48,725 nt of DNA. Origin: Micromonospora sp. MH99. GTDB taxonomy: Bacteria > Actinomycetota > Actinomycetes > Mycobacteriales > Micromonosporaceae. Below, piece by piece: positions 23,169 through 30,909 of the stretch. The stretch covers positions 1-48,725 of the forward strand of contig NZ_MUZA01000051.1 of NCBI RefSeq assembly GCF_021442385.1, given 5' to 3'. The notes below the pieces were generated by a model that ran no database searches, had not been told where the DNA came from, and was given only the letters and a program-made list of their open reading frames with translations. The position numbers were made by a program, and so were the translations under genes. The first letter of the stretch is position 1; every line of letters begins with the position of its first letter.

Positions 23169-24626
23169 TCAGGCGATGACTGACGGCTCCCGCCATCGCT
23201 GCCGGCCGGTCCGGTCCAGGTCGTAGCGGACCGTGGCGATCCGCTCCACGGCCTCCACCAGGTCGGCGGCCGGCAGGGTGAACGGCAGCCGCAGGAAGCG
23301 TTCCAGGGTGCCGTCCAGACCGAACCGGGGGCCGGGCGCGAGCCGGACGCCGACCTCCTCGGCGGCGCGGGCGAGCGCGCTGGAGACCGGGCCGTCCAGC
23401 TCGGCCCAGAGGGTGACGCCGCCGCGTGGCACGGTCACCCGCCAGTCCGGAAGTCGGTGGGCCAGCGCGGCCAGCAACGCGTCGCGCTGGGCGGTGAGCT
23501 GGGCCCGGCGGTCGGCGACGATGGCCGCCGCGTCGTTGAGCAGGTGCACCGCTACCAACTGGTCGAGCACCGGGCTGGACATGTCCACGCCGACCCGGAC
23601 GGCCGCCAGCCGCTGCACCTGCGGCGCGGAGGCGCGTACCCAGCCGATGCGCAGGCCACCCCAGTACGGCTTGCTCATCCCCCCGATGCTCACCACCCGG
23701 GAGTGCCTGTCGAACGTGGCCGTGGGCGGGGGCAGCTCGGTGCCGTCGAGCGGCAGGTCCACGAAGGACTCGTCGACGATCAGGTCGGTGCCGACGGCGT
23801 GGGCCGCGGCGACCACCTGCTCGCGCAGCGCCGACGGCATCAGGTGCCCGGTCGGGTTCTGGAACTCCGGAATCAGGTAGGCCAGCTTGGGCCGGGTCTG
23901 CCGCAGGCTGCCCAGCAGCAGGTCGGGCTCCCAGCCACCGGAGTCGGCGGACAGCCCGTGCGTCGTGATCCGGGCCCGGCGGCTGGCCAGCGCGGCGAGC
24001 GCGTTGGGATAGGTCGGGGATTCGACGAGCACACTTCCGCCGGGTGCCAGGGCGAGGCGCAGCACCAGGTCCAGGGCGTGCTGGGTGCCACTGGTGACCA
24101 TGATCTGGTCGGCCGAGGTAGGCAGCCCCCGCGCGGTGTAGCCGGCGGCCACCGCGTCGCGCAGCTCGCCGATCCCGGTCGGGTGGTAGCCGGCCCCGCC
24201 CAGGTAGCGGGGCAGATCCTCGGCGGCGGCCCGCGCGGCGGCGAGCAGCTGCGGCGGGGCCGCCAGCGCGGCGACGCCGAGGTCGATCATCTCCCGGTCG
24301 TCCAGCGGGGTCCACAGCCCGGTGCTGGCGACCCGGTGGTTGCCGGGCAGCATCGTCCAGCTGCCGGCACCCCGGCGGCTGGCCAGGTGGCCGGTCTCGC
24401 GCAGCTCCCGGTAGGCGGCGGTGACAGTGGTGCGGCTGATCCGCAGCGCCTCGGCCAGCTCGCGTTCGGCCGGGAGGCGCACGCCCAGCGGGAGCCGGGC
24501 GTCGGCGAGCAGACCGCGCACCGCGCCGGCCAGGGCGGCGTAGTCGGGACTGCGACGACGGCCCGGCAGGGCGTGCCACTGCCCCAGCAACCGGGCCAAT
24601 TGGACGCCTCGCACCTGAGCTGTCAT
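23169..24626 (-). CDS. MocR-type regulator (GntR DNA-binding plus aminotransferase domain)
   Basis: 485 aa. Residues ~25-95 are a GntR winged helix (LGVRLPAERELAEALRISRT, TVTAAYRELRETGHL). Residues ~120-480 are a fold-type I aminotransferase domain: TSGTQHALD, EFQNPTGHLM, VDESFVD, and a PLP Lys expected in SIGGMSKPYWGGLRIGW. MocR proteins sense PLP or an amino compound and act as transcription factors. ATG 24626 with GAGGAG 5 nt upstream was chosen over GTG 24632. It is divergent from a YczE-type membrane protein with 59 nt between, the known YczR/YczE arrangement. Direct ATTGGC repeats lie in that gap. Confidence 0.92.
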   Translation of the reverse strand: MTAQVRGVQLARLLGQWHALPGRRRSPDYAALAGAVRGLLADARLPLGVRLPAERELAEALRISRTTVTAAYRELRETGHLASRRGAGSWTMLPGNHRVASTGLWTPLDDREMIDLGVAALAAPPQLLAAARAAAEDLPRYLGGAGYHPTGIGELRDAVAAGYTARGLPTSADQIMVTSGTQHALDLVLRLALAPGGSVLVESPTYPNALAALASRRARITTHGLSADSGGWEPDLLLGSLRQTRPKLAYLIPEFQNPTGHLMPSALREQVVAAAHAVGTDLIVDESFVDLPLDGTELPPPTATFDRHSRVVSIGGMSKPYWGGLRIGWVRASAPQVQRLAAVRVGVDMSSPVLDQLVAVHLLNDAAAIVADRRAQLTAQRDALLAALAHRLPDWRVTVPRGGVTLWAELDGPVSSALARAAEEVGVRLAPGPRFGLDGTLERFLRLPFTLPAADLVEAVERIATVRYDLDRTGRQRWREPSVIA

Positions 24627-24641
24627 GGCCACTCCTCGGAT

Positions 24642-24700
24642 ATTGGCTTCTTCAGCCGGGAGGATTGGCCCCTAGGGTGGCATGCATGGCACTGATTGGC
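24642..24700 (+). promoter_or_regulatory. Direct ATTGGC repeats, likely MocR binding sites
   Basis: ATTGGC occurs at 24642-24647, 24664-24669 and 24695-24700, and inverted at 24595-24600 inside mocR. The first two are 22 bp apart, about two helical turns, and flank the region upstream of the YczE -10 box (TAGGGT). MocR factors are known to bind spaced direct repeats. Confidence 0.55.
24673..24678 (+). promoter_or_regulatory. Leaderless -10 box TAGGGT for yczE-like gene
   Basis: TAGGGT lies 7 nt before ATG 24686. The second ATTGGC copy is 4 nt upstream of it. Confidence 0.5.
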
Positions 24701-25369
24701 AATCTGCGGCAGCGGCCGGTGCGACGGCTCAGCCAGCTCTACGCCGGGCTCGTCCTCTACGGGGTCAGCATGGCCCTGATGATCCGCTCCGACCTGGGCC
24801 TCGACCCGTGGGACGTCTTCCACCAGGGGCTGTCCGAGCTGACCGGGCTCTCCTTCGGCACGGTCACCATCGGTGTCGGCGCCCTGGTGCTGCTGCTGTG
24901 GATCCCGCTGCGCCAGCGACCCGGCCTCGGCACCGTCAGCAACGTGGTGGTGATCGGCCTGGTGGTGGACGCGACCCTGGCCCTGCTGCCCACCGGTGGC
25001 CCCCTCGGCGTCCGGATCGCTCTGCTGGTCACCGGGATCGTCGCCAACGGCGCGGCCACCGCGCTCTACCTCGGCGCCCAGTTGGGTCCGGGTCCACGCG
25101 ACGGGCTGATGACCGGCTACGTGGCCCGCCGGCCCGGGCGCTCGATCCGCCTGGTGCGCACGGTCATCGAGGTCACCGTGCTCGCGCTGGGCTGGCTGCT
25201 CGGCGGCACGGTAGGCCCGGGCACCATCGCGTACGCGCTGGCCATCGGCCCCCTCGCGCAGTTCTTCATCCCGCTCGTCGCGGTGCCCGCGCTGGACGCG
25301 ACCGCTGGCGACCGGCCGGGCGCCACCGCGGGTGACCCGCCGGGCGCCGCTCCCGCCCCGGCCGGCTGA
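24686..25369 (+). CDS. YczE/YyaS/YitT-family membrane protein
   Basis: 227 aa with about five membrane segments: LYAGLVLYGVSMALMI, FGTVTIGVGALVLLLWIPL, TVSNVVVIGLVVDATLALL, RIALLVTGIVANGAATALYLGA and TVIEVTVLALGWLLGG. RSDLGLDPWDVFHQGLS and GPGPRDGLMTG are the family signatures. The C-tail is Pro/Gly/Ala-rich. The transported compound is unknown. Divergent pairing with a MocR regulator suggests control by it. ATG 24686 was chosen from the TAGGGT box; a TTG at 24665 in the same frame has no support. Confidence 0.88.
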   Translation: MALIGNLRQRPVRRLSQLYAGLVLYGVSMALMIRSDLGLDPWDVFHQGLSELTGLSFGTVTIGVGALVLLLWIPLRQRPGLGTVSNVVVIGLVVDATLALLPTGGPLGVRIALLVTGIVANGAATALYLGAQLGPGPRDGLMTGYVARRPGRSIRLVRTVIEVTVLALGWLLGGTVGPGTIAYALAIGPLAQFFIPLVAVPALDATAGDRPGATAGDPPGAAPAPAG

Positions 25370-25459
25370 CCGCTCACCTACCGTTCACGGGCCGGCACTC
25401 CGCGATGGTGCGAGCGGGCTCGTTGGAGGGTGGGTGTTCCCTTCCGGGACGCTCGCCGT

Positions 25460-25465
25460 CATCAT
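25460..25465 (+). promoter_or_regulatory. Possible leaderless -10 box CATCAT
   Basis: CATCAT lies 6 nt before ATG 25472 and no Shine-Dalgarno is seen. Confidence 0.35.
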
Positions 25466-25471
25466 CTCTGC

Positions 25472-25933
25472 ATGGGGGAGAACGGTTGGCGCTGGAGCGA
25501 CGCCTGGATATTCGTGTCGTTGGTGATCGCGAGCGGGGCCGGGCGACACCGACGGTCCGCGACCAGTCGGCGGCCGGAGGGCGTACGCCTGACCGACGTG
25601 CTGTCCACCGCCGATCACCTGAACCAGGCGATTCCACAGCGACACGAGGTGGAGGCCGCGGTGCAGCGGCTGGTCGGGGCGGGCCTGGTGACCGTCGCCG
25701 ACGGCTGGTTCCGCATCACCACCGAGGGTGAGCAGCTCTGGCGTACCCGGCCGCGCGCCGGGGTGGCGACCATGGTGGACACCGTGCAGGGCGTGCTGAG
25801 CCGCCGGCACGCGCCGGGCCGCGCCGACTGGATCCTGGACGAGGCCGAGCACGCGGCGGCCGTGCAGGAGTACGCGGTCCGGTCGATCCCCACCCCCCGC
25901 CGCTCACCCGAGGGCCAGTCCGGCGGGCACTGA
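25472..25933 (+). CDS. Hypothetical protein with winged-helix-like domain
   Basis: 153 aa; not assigned to a named family. Residues ~10-95 look like a winged helix: DAWIFVSLVIASGAG, then VRLTDVLSTADHLNQAIPQRHEVEAAVQRLVGAGLVTVADGWFRITTEGEQLW, where a helix, a turn and a recognition helix are followed by a two-strand wing ending in TxEG. The C-tail is basic and Pro-rich. The start ATG 25472 was chosen from the CATCAT box; the open frame reaches 25430. It ends 3 nt before the hisF stop on the other strand. Confidence 0.7.
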   Translation: MGENGWRWSDAWIFVSLVIASGAGRHRRSATSRRPEGVRLTDVLSTADHLNQAIPQRHEVEAAVQRLVGAGLVTVADGWFRITTEGEQLWRTRPRAGVATMVDTVQGVLSRRHAPGRADWILDEAEHAAAVQEYAVRSIPTPRRSPEGQSGGH

Positions 25934-25936
25934 GCC

Positions 25937-26704
25937 TCAGCGCACGGGGTGACCGCTGCGCCGCAGGGCGTCCTTGACCTCGCCCACCGTCAGCTCGCCG
26001 AAGTGAAAGACGCTGGCGGCGAGCACCGCGTCGGCGCCGGCCCCGATCGCCGGTGGGAAGTGCGCCACCTCGCCAGCCCCACCGCTGGCGACGACCGGCA
26101 CGTCCACCACGGCCCGGACCGCGCCGATCAGCTCCAGGTCGAAGCCCGCCTTGGTGCCGTCGGCGTCCATCGAGTTGAGCAGGATCTCCCCCGCGCCCAG
26201 CTCGGCCACCTGCCGCGCCCAGCGCACCGCGTCGAGGCCGGTGCCGCGCCGGCCACCGTGGGTGGTGACCTCGAACCCGCTGGGCGTGCCACCGGCCGGG
26301 GCGCGGCGGACGTCGAGGGAGAGCACGAGCACCTGCCGGCCGAACCGGTCGGCGATCTCGGCGATCAGCTCCGGCCGCGCGATGGCGGCGGTGTTCACGC
26401 CGACCTTGTCCGCGCCCGCGCGCAGCAACGTGTCGACGTCGCCGACCTGCCGGACCCCGCCCCCGACCGTCAGCGGGATGAAGACCGTCTCGGCGGTGCG
26501 GCGCACCACGTCGAGCATCGTCCCCCGGTCGCTGGAGGACGCGGTGACGTCGAGGAAGGTCAGCTCGTCGGCGCCGGCCCGGTCGTACGCGGCGGCCAGC
26601 TCCACCGGGTCGCCGGCGTCCCGCAGGTCGACGAAGTTGACCCCTTTGACCACGCGCCCGGCGTCCACGTCGAGGCAGGGGATCACGCGTACCGCCACCG
26701 TCAT
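25937..26704 (-). CDS. hisF: Imidazole glycerol phosphate synthase, cyclase subunit
   Basis: 255 aa, normal. HisF receives ammonia from HisH and converts PRFAR to IGP and AICAR. VIPCLDVDAGRVVKGVNF carries the catalytic Asp, LTVGGGVR and GADKVGVNTAA the phosphate site, and LLNSMDADGTKAGFD the second catalytic Asp. The gene is apart from the his operon (hisD starts 7.5 kb away) with its own promoter: TAGGGT lies 6 nt before the ATG. Its partner hisH is frameshifted in this window. Confidence 0.97.
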   Translation of the reverse strand: MTVAVRVIPCLDVDAGRVVKGVNFVDLRDAGDPVELAAAYDRAGADELTFLDVTASSSDRGTMLDVVRRTAETVFIPLTVGGGVRQVGDVDTLLRAGADKVGVNTAAIARPELIAEIADRFGRQVLVLSLDVRRAPAGGTPSGFEVTTHGGRRGTGLDAVRWARQVAELGAGEILLNSMDADGTKAGFDLELIGAVRAVVDVPVVASGGAGEVAHFPPAIGAGADAVLAASVFHFGELTVGEVKDALRRSGHPVR

Positions 26705-26710
26705 GCCGCC

Positions 26711-26716
26711 ACCCTA
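26711..26716 (-). promoter_or_regulatory. Leaderless -10 box TAGGGT for hisF
   Basis: TAGGGT is 6 nt upstream of ATG 26704 on the minus strand; no Shine-Dalgarno is present. Confidence 0.55.
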
Positions 26717-26780
26717 TCTTCCGCGCGTGGCACGGCGGCCGACCCGACCGGGCCGACCGCCGTACGCGATGTGCGGGTGC

Positions 26781-27779
26781 TCACACCCGGACGAGCATCT
26801 TGCCCAGGTTCTCGCCGCGCAGCAGGCCGAGGAACGCCGCCGGGGCGTTCTCGATGCCGTCGACGACCGTCTCGTCGTAGGAGAGCGTGCCCTCGCGCAG
26901 CCAGCCCGCGACGTCGTTGACGAACGCCTTCCGCAGGTGGTTGTGGTCGTTGACCAGGAAGCCGCGCAGGGTGAGCCGCTTGCCGATGACCAGCGACAGG
27001 TTGCGGGGCGCGGCGGGCGGCTCGGTGTCGTTGTACTGCGCGATCATGCCGCAGATGGCGGCACGGCCGTGCAGGTTCATGGCCGAGATCGCCGCCTCCA
27101 GGTGGTCGCCGCCGACGTTGTCGAAGTAGACGTCGACGCCGTCCGGGGCGGCGGCCCGCAGCGAGTCGCGGACCGGCCCGTCGTGGTAGTCGAACGCGGC
27201 GTCGAAGCCCAGCGCCCGCAGCCGCTCGACCTTGGCGGCCGAGCCGGCGCTGCCGATGACGCGGCCGGCGCCCTTGAGCTTGGCGATCTGGCCCACCAGG
27301 CTGCCGACCGAGCCGGCCGCGGCCGAGACGAAGACCGTCTCGCCGGGCTTCATCGCGGCGACCTCCAGCAGACCGGCGTACGCGGTCAGCCCGGGCATGC
27401 CGAGCACGCTGAGGTAGGCGCTGGCCGGGGCGAGGGTCGGGTCGACCCGGCGCGCGCTGCTGGCGTCGAGCAGCGCGTACTCCCGCCAGCCCAGCCCGTG
27501 CAGCACTGTGTCGCCGACCGCGAGGTCGGCCGACTCGCTGGCCACCACCTCGCCGATCGCGGCCCCGTCGAGCGGGGCGTCGAGGGCGTACGGCGGCACG
27601 TACGACTTGACGTCGTTCATCCGTCCCCGCATGTACGGGTCGACGGACATGAACTGGTTGCGGACCACGATCTGGCCCGGTCCGGGCGTCGGGACGTCGG
27701 TCTCGACGAGCCGGAAGGTGTCCTCGGTGGGCCAGCCCTCGGGGCGGCTGGCCAGGTGGATCTCACGGTTGCTGGTCAT
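26781..27779 (-). CDS. Zinc-free NADP-dependent oxidoreductase (alkenal/one reductase, CurA type)
   Basis: 332 aa. It belongs to the medium-chain dehydrogenases without zinc. The N-terminal VDPYMRGRMND is characteristic of the leukotriene B4 12-hydroxydehydrogenase/CurA group. GETVFVSAAAGSVGSLVGQIAKLKG is the NADP Rossmann site and YFDNVGGDHLEAAI is a conserved C-terminal motif. Likely role: NADPH-dependent reduction of the double bond of alpha,beta-unsaturated aldehydes or ketones. Proximity to ohr fits oxidative damage repair. AGAGGA is 10 nt before the ATG. Confidence 0.9.
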   Translation of the reverse strand: MTSNREIHLASRPEGWPTEDTFRLVETDVPTPGPGQIVVRNQFMSVDPYMRGRMNDVKSYVPPYALDAPLDGAAIGEVVASESADLAVGDTVLHGLGWREYALLDASSARRVDPTLAPASAYLSVLGMPGLTAYAGLLEVAAMKPGETVFVSAAAGSVGSLVGQIAKLKGAGRVIGSAGSAAKVERLRALGFDAAFDYHDGPVRDSLRAAAPDGVDVYFDNVGGDHLEAAISAMNLHGRAAICGMIAQYNDTEPPAAPRNLSLVIGKRLTLRGFLVNDHNHLRKAFVNDVAGWLREGTLSYDETVVDGIENAPAAFLGLLRGENLGKMLVRV

Positions 27780-27824
27780 GGGTGGTCGTCCTCTCGTCCG
27801 CGGGTGGGGTCCGGGTCCGCGACG

Positions 27825-28256
27825 TCAGGCGGCCAGGGTCTCGCGGACGGTCAGCGCGACGTCGATGTTGCCGCGGGTCGCGTTGGAGTACGGGCAGACC
27901 TGGTGGGCCTGCTCGACGATCTGCTCGGCGGCGTCGCGGGCGACGGCGGGCAGGTCGACGACGAGCTGCACGGTGAGCCCGAAGCCACCGCTGCCGTTCG
28001 GGCCGATGCCCACCTCGGCGGCGACGACGGAGCCGGTCACGTCGGCCTTGGCGCGGCGGGCCACCAGGCGCAGGGCGCTGTGGAAACAGGCCGCGTAGCC
28101 GGCGGCGAAGAGCTGCTCGGGGTTGGCGGCGCCACCCGCGCCACCCATCTCCTTCGGCACCGCCAGGTCGAGCGCGAGAGTGCCGTCGGAGGTCTCGACG
28201 TGGCCGTCCCGGCCGTCGCCGGTGGCGGTCGCGGACGCGGTGTAGAGAACCTGCAT
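27825..28256 (-). CDS. ohr: Organic hydroperoxide resistance protein
   Basis: 143 aa. Ohr reduces organic hydroperoxides with a Cys pair: peroxidatic Cys in AACFHSALRL and resolving Cys in VCPYSNATRG, both present; the Arg/Glu support is in the PEQLFAAGYA region. ATG 28256 (MQVLYTASAT) matches the usual N-terminus. A GTG at 28265 overlapping the ohrR stop as GTGA would add three residues. AAGGAG lies 11 nt before the ATG, inside the last codons of ohrR. It is cotranscribed with and likely regulated by OhrR. Confidence 0.95.
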   Translation of the reverse strand: MQVLYTASATATGDGRDGHVETSDGTLALDLAVPKEMGGAGGAANPEQLFAAGYAACFHSALRLVARRAKADVTGSVVAAEVGIGPNGSGGFGLTVQLVVDLPAVARDAAEQIVEQAHQVCPYSNATRGNIDVALTVRETLAA

Positions 28257-28261
28257 GAGAG

Positions 28262-28708
28262 TCACTGCTCCTTCTGTCGGTGGATGGTCTCGGTGACCCG
28301 GGTGAGCGTGTCGCGCAGGGCGACGAGCTCGGCGATGCCCAGCCCGGTGGCCTGCGCGATCCGCAGCGGAACGTCGCAGAGCTGCTCCCGCAGCGCCCGG
28401 CCCTGCTCGGTCAGGCCCACCTCGACCCGCCGTTCGTCGCGCGCCGACCGCCGCCGCACCACCAGGCCCGCCCCCTGAAGCCGCTTGAGCAGCGGGGAGA
28501 GCGTGCCGGAGTCCAGCCGCAGCTCGGCGCCCAGCTCGGACACCGTGGGCGCGTCGTCGGGGCGTTCCCAGAGCACCAGCAGCACCAGGTACTGCGGGTA
28601 GGTCAGCCCGAACTCGTCGAGGATCGGCCGGTACACGTCGGTGAGGGCGCGCGACGCGGCGTAGAGCGCGAAGCACACCTGCCGGCGCAGCACCAGGTCA
28701 TCAGTCAC
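28262..28708 (-). CDS. ohrR: MarR-family peroxide sensor, OhrR type
   Basis: 148 aa. LRRQVCFALYAASRAL holds the single redox-sensing Cys of OhrR proteins near the N-terminus. The winged helix follows: TVSELGAELRLDSGTLSPLLKRLQ, then RRRSARDERRVEVGLTEQG. Oxidation of the Cys by organic peroxide releases the DNA. GTG 28708 (VTDDLVLRR) was chosen: TACGGT lies 6 nt upstream with TTGTGC 17 bp further, and an 18-bp palindrome covers the -35. A GTG at 28741 lies within the palindrome itself and would bring in a rare TTA codon. Confidence 0.93.
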   Translation of the reverse strand: MTDDLVLRRQVCFALYAASRALTDVYRPILDEFGLTYPQYLVLLVLWERPDDAPTVSELGAELRLDSGTLSPLLKRLQGAGLVVRRRSARDERRVEVGLTEQGRALREQLCDVPLRIAQATGLGIAELVALRDTLTRVTETIHRQKEQ

Positions 28709-28714
28709 CACTGA

Positions 28715-28743
28715 ACCGTAGCCCGCAATTAAGTTGTGCACAA
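28715..28743 (-). promoter_or_regulatory. ohrR-ohr promoter (TTGTGC-17-TACGGT)
   Basis: TTGTGC (28738-28743 reversed) and TACGGT (28715-28720 reversed) have the optimal 17-bp spacer. The -10 box ends 6 nt before GTG 28708, so the mRNA is likely leaderless. Confidence 0.7.
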
Positions 28744-28747
28744 CTTA
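28730..28747. promoter_or_regulatory. OhrR operator, 18-bp perfect palindrome
   Basis: TAAGTTGTGCACAACTTA is a perfect palindrome overlapping the -35 box of ohrR. Its AT-rich outer arms and central GTGCAC fit a MarR/OhrR site. No other target is seen nearby. Confidence 0.75.
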
Positions 28748-28786
28748 TCGGGCCGGAAGGCGGCCGTGACGAGGACCACCGGCGAC

Positions 28787-29176
28787 TCAGCGGTCGCCGA
28801 CGAACGCCTCCAACTCCACCTCGACCAGATGCTCCGGATCGAGCAGACCCGCCACCACCACAAGCGTCGCCACCGGACGGACCGCCCCGAAGACCGCATT
28901 GTGCGCCCGACCCACCTCGTCGGCGTGCAGCCGGTCCGTCACGTACATCCGGGTCCGGACGACGTCACCCGGCTGCACGCCCACCTCGGCGAGCGCCGCC
29001 AACCCGATCCGCAACGCCTGCGCCGTCTGCGCGGCGGCGTCCCCGACGTGCACGACCCGACCGTCGACAGTGGACGTGCAGCCAGCCGTCCAGGCCAGGT
29101 CACCGGCCCGGACCACCCGGGAATAGCCGTAGCTCTGCTCCCACGGCCCTCCCGAACCCAGCCGGGTGACAGTCAC
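28787..29176 (-). CDS. ridA: RidA/YjgF-family protein
   Basis: 129 aa. RidA enzymes hydrolyse reactive enamines or imines made by PLP enzymes. VVRAGDLAWTAGCTSTVDG, QTAQALRIGLAALAEVG, VVRTRMYVTD and PVATLVVVAGLLDPEHLVEVELEAF follow the family pattern. The catalytic Arg is expected in the VVRTRMYVTD strand. GTG 29176 overlaps the priA stop as GTGA, so it is the last gene of the his operon, which fits protection of amino acid synthesis. The stop is 40 nt from the OhrR palindrome. Confidence 0.88.
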   Translation of the reverse strand: MTVTRLGSGGPWEQSYGYSRVVRAGDLAWTAGCTSTVDGRVVHVGDAAAQTAQALRIGLAALAEVGVQPGDVVRTRMYVTDRLHADEVGRAHNAVFGAVRPVATLVVVAGLLDPEHLVEVELEAFVGDR

Positions 29177-29904
29177 GCCTCGGCCAACGTGCGCAGCGCC
29201 TCGGCCACCGTGAACGCGCCCGCGTACAGCGCCTTGCCGGCGATCACGCCCTCCACGCCCAGCGGCTCCAGCGTGGCCAGCGCCCGCAGGTCGTCCAGGG
29301 TGGACACGCCACCCGAGGCGATCACCGGCCGGTCGGTACGCGCGCACACCTCGCGCAGCAGATCCAGGTTCGGCCCGCGCATCGTGCCGTCCTTGGTGAT
29401 GTCGGTGACCACGTACCGCGTGGCGCCCGCCTTGTCCAGGCGCTCCAGCACCTCGTACAGGTCACCGCCGTCCCGGGTCCACCCCCGCGCGGACAGGGTC
29501 TGACCGCGTACGTCCAGCCCGATGGCGACCCGGTCGCCGTACTCCCCGACGACCCGGTCGCACCACACCGGGTCCTCCAGCGCGGCGGTGCCGATGTTCA
29601 CCCTGCTCGCCCCGGTGCCCAACGCCGCCCGCAGCGACTCGTCGTCCCGGATGCCGCCGGACAACTCCACCTGCACGTCCAGCTGGCGCACCACCTCGGC
29701 CAGCAGGTGCGCGTTGGTGCCCCGGCCGAACGCCGCGTCCAGGTCGACCAGGTGGATCCACTCGGCGCCGTCGCGCTGCCACGCCAGCGCCGCGTCCAAC
29801 GGGTCGCCGTAGACGCTCTCGCTGCCGGCGGCGCCCTGCACGAGCCGGACAGCCCGGCCGTCGGCGACATCCACGGCGGGTAACAGGGTGAGGCTCAACG
29901 TCAT
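29173..29904 (-). CDS. priA: PriA: bifunctional HisA/TrpF isomerase
   Basis: 243 aa TIM barrel. HisA isomerises ProFAR to PRFAR; TrpF isomerises phosphoribosyl anthranilate. LLPAVDVADGRAVRLVQG carries the catalytic Asp, VELSGGIRDDESL and RVNIGTAALEDP phosphate-binding elements, VTDITKDGTMRGPN the second Asp, and VIASGGVSTLDDL the last loop. In actinobacteria lacking trpF, one PriA does both reactions. No trpF is seen near the trp genes here, so the dual role is likely though not provable from sequence. It is flanked by a small membrane protein (8 nt) and overlaps ridA. Confidence 0.93.
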   Translation of the reverse strand: MTLSLTLLPAVDVADGRAVRLVQGAAGSESVYGDPLDAALAWQRDGAEWIHLVDLDAAFGRGTNAHLLAEVVRQLDVQVELSGGIRDDESLRAALGTGASRVNIGTAALEDPVWCDRVVGEYGDRVAIGLDVRGQTLSARGWTRDGGDLYEVLERLDKAGATRYVVTDITKDGTMRGPNLDLLREVCARTDRPVIASGGVSTLDDLRALATLEPLGVEGVIAGKALYAGAFTVAEALRTLAEA

Positions 29905-29912
29905 CTCCTCGA

Positions 29913-30236
29913 TCAGGTACGGCGGTCCAGGGCGATCACCACGATCGCCGGCAGTACGAGCAGCAACAGCACGATCAGCGCGACACGCAACGCCACATCG
30001 TCGACGAACGTCCAGATCAGAATCATCGCCGCCACGGTGAGCAGCACGATCGCCGCCCGCTCACCCCGCGTGTGCCGAGCCAGCCGGCCCGTGCGGCCCC
30101 GCCGCAACTGCGGCGTCAACCGGCGGACGACGGCGCGGCGGCGCTGTCGACGCGCCACCCGGCGCTGCCGGGCCGCCCGCTCCCGCGCCAGTTCAGCCTC
30201 ACGTTCGGCCCGCCGACGGGCCCGCTCCCGGCTCAC
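29913..30236 (-). CDS. Small basic membrane protein of the his operon
   Basis: 107 aa, family not named by me. Residues 1-55 are extremely Arg-rich and probably a helical or disordered cytoplasmic stretch (RARRRAEREAELARERAARQ). Two membrane helices follow: AAIVLLTVAAMILIWTF and VALRVALIVLLLLVLPAIVVIAL. GTG 30236 overlaps the restored hisH stop as GTGA, showing that the unframeshifted hisH and this gene were coupled. The Arg-rich part could bind nucleic acid or phospholipid heads; that is speculation. Confidence 0.75.
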   Translation of the reverse strand: MSRERARRRAEREAELARERAARQRRVARRQRRRAVVRRLTPQLRRGRTGRLARHTRGERAAIVLLTVAAMILIWTFVDDVALRVALIVLLLLVLPAIVVIALDRRT

Positions 30237-30909
30237 CGCGACGCCCGCCGGCCGGACACCGGACGGTGCCGGCGCTCAGTCACCGGCGGGCAGAGTGGCG
30301 GCCAGTTGCGCAGCAACGCGGCACCGGTCTCGGCGGACTTCTCCGGGGGAACTGCGCCGCCGACAGCGGCCCACGCTCCACCGCGGCCACGAAGTCGGTG
30401 TCGTGGTGCGTCGTCGTCACCACGGCCCCCGCCGCCGCCAACGCCGCCGGGTCACCCATCGCGTACGAGTGCACGAAGTAGAACCGGCTCTCCGGCGGCA
30501 ACCCGGCGAACAGCACCGACCCCCGCGGCGCGCGGACCGTGTTCCAACCCATGTGCGGCAGGCGGTGCGCGGCCAACCGGGTCACCCCACCGGGCAGCAA
30601 CCCCAGGCCCTTCGTCACCACCCCGTGCTCCTCGCCGTGCTCGAAGAGCACCTGCATGCCCACGCAGATGCCGAGCACCGGCCGGCCCGCGGCCACCCGC
30701 TCCGCGATCACCGGCCCCGCGCCGAGCGCCTCGATACCCGCCATGCACGCCGCGTAGGCGCCCACACCCGGCACCACCAGACCGTCCGCGGCGGCCGCCG
30801 CGGCGAGGTCGTCGGTCACCCGGACGGACGCACCCGCGGCGGCCAGCGCCCGCTCCGCCGAGCGCAGGTTGCCCGAGCCGTAGTCGAGCACCACCACGTC
30901 GGCGGTCAC
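30233..30909 (-). pseudogene. hisH: Imidazole glycerol phosphate synthase glutaminase subunit, frameshifted
   Basis: HisH hydrolyses glutamine and passes ammonia to HisF. Start GTG 30909 overlaps the upstream stop (GTGA). YGSGNLRSAERAL, GLVVPGVGAY and the nucleophile loop GICVGMQVLFE are intact. At 30345-30349 the minus strand reads TTCCCCCGGAG where FHPEKS needs TTCCACCCGGAG: one base is missing. The next residues are read out of frame to a stop at 30280, losing the catalytic His and Glu. In the restored frame the text is HPEKSAETGAALLRNWPP and ends at TGA 30235-30233, overlapping the next GTG. This is either a sequencing error or a real inactivating mutation. Confidence 0.85.

Noticed and set aside
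21658..24579. 973-aa minus-strand frame across ltrA and mocR
   Set aside because: It overlaps two conserved genes in another frame and is Arg/Gly/Pro-rich.
25430..25471. Start 14 codons earlier for the winged-helix-like gene
   Set aside because: Those residues are unlike the rest, and CATCAT lies 6 nt before ATG 25472.
28709..28741. Upstream GTG start for OhrR
   Set aside because: It lies inside the operator palindrome, adds a TTA codon, and the -10 box points to GTG 28708.
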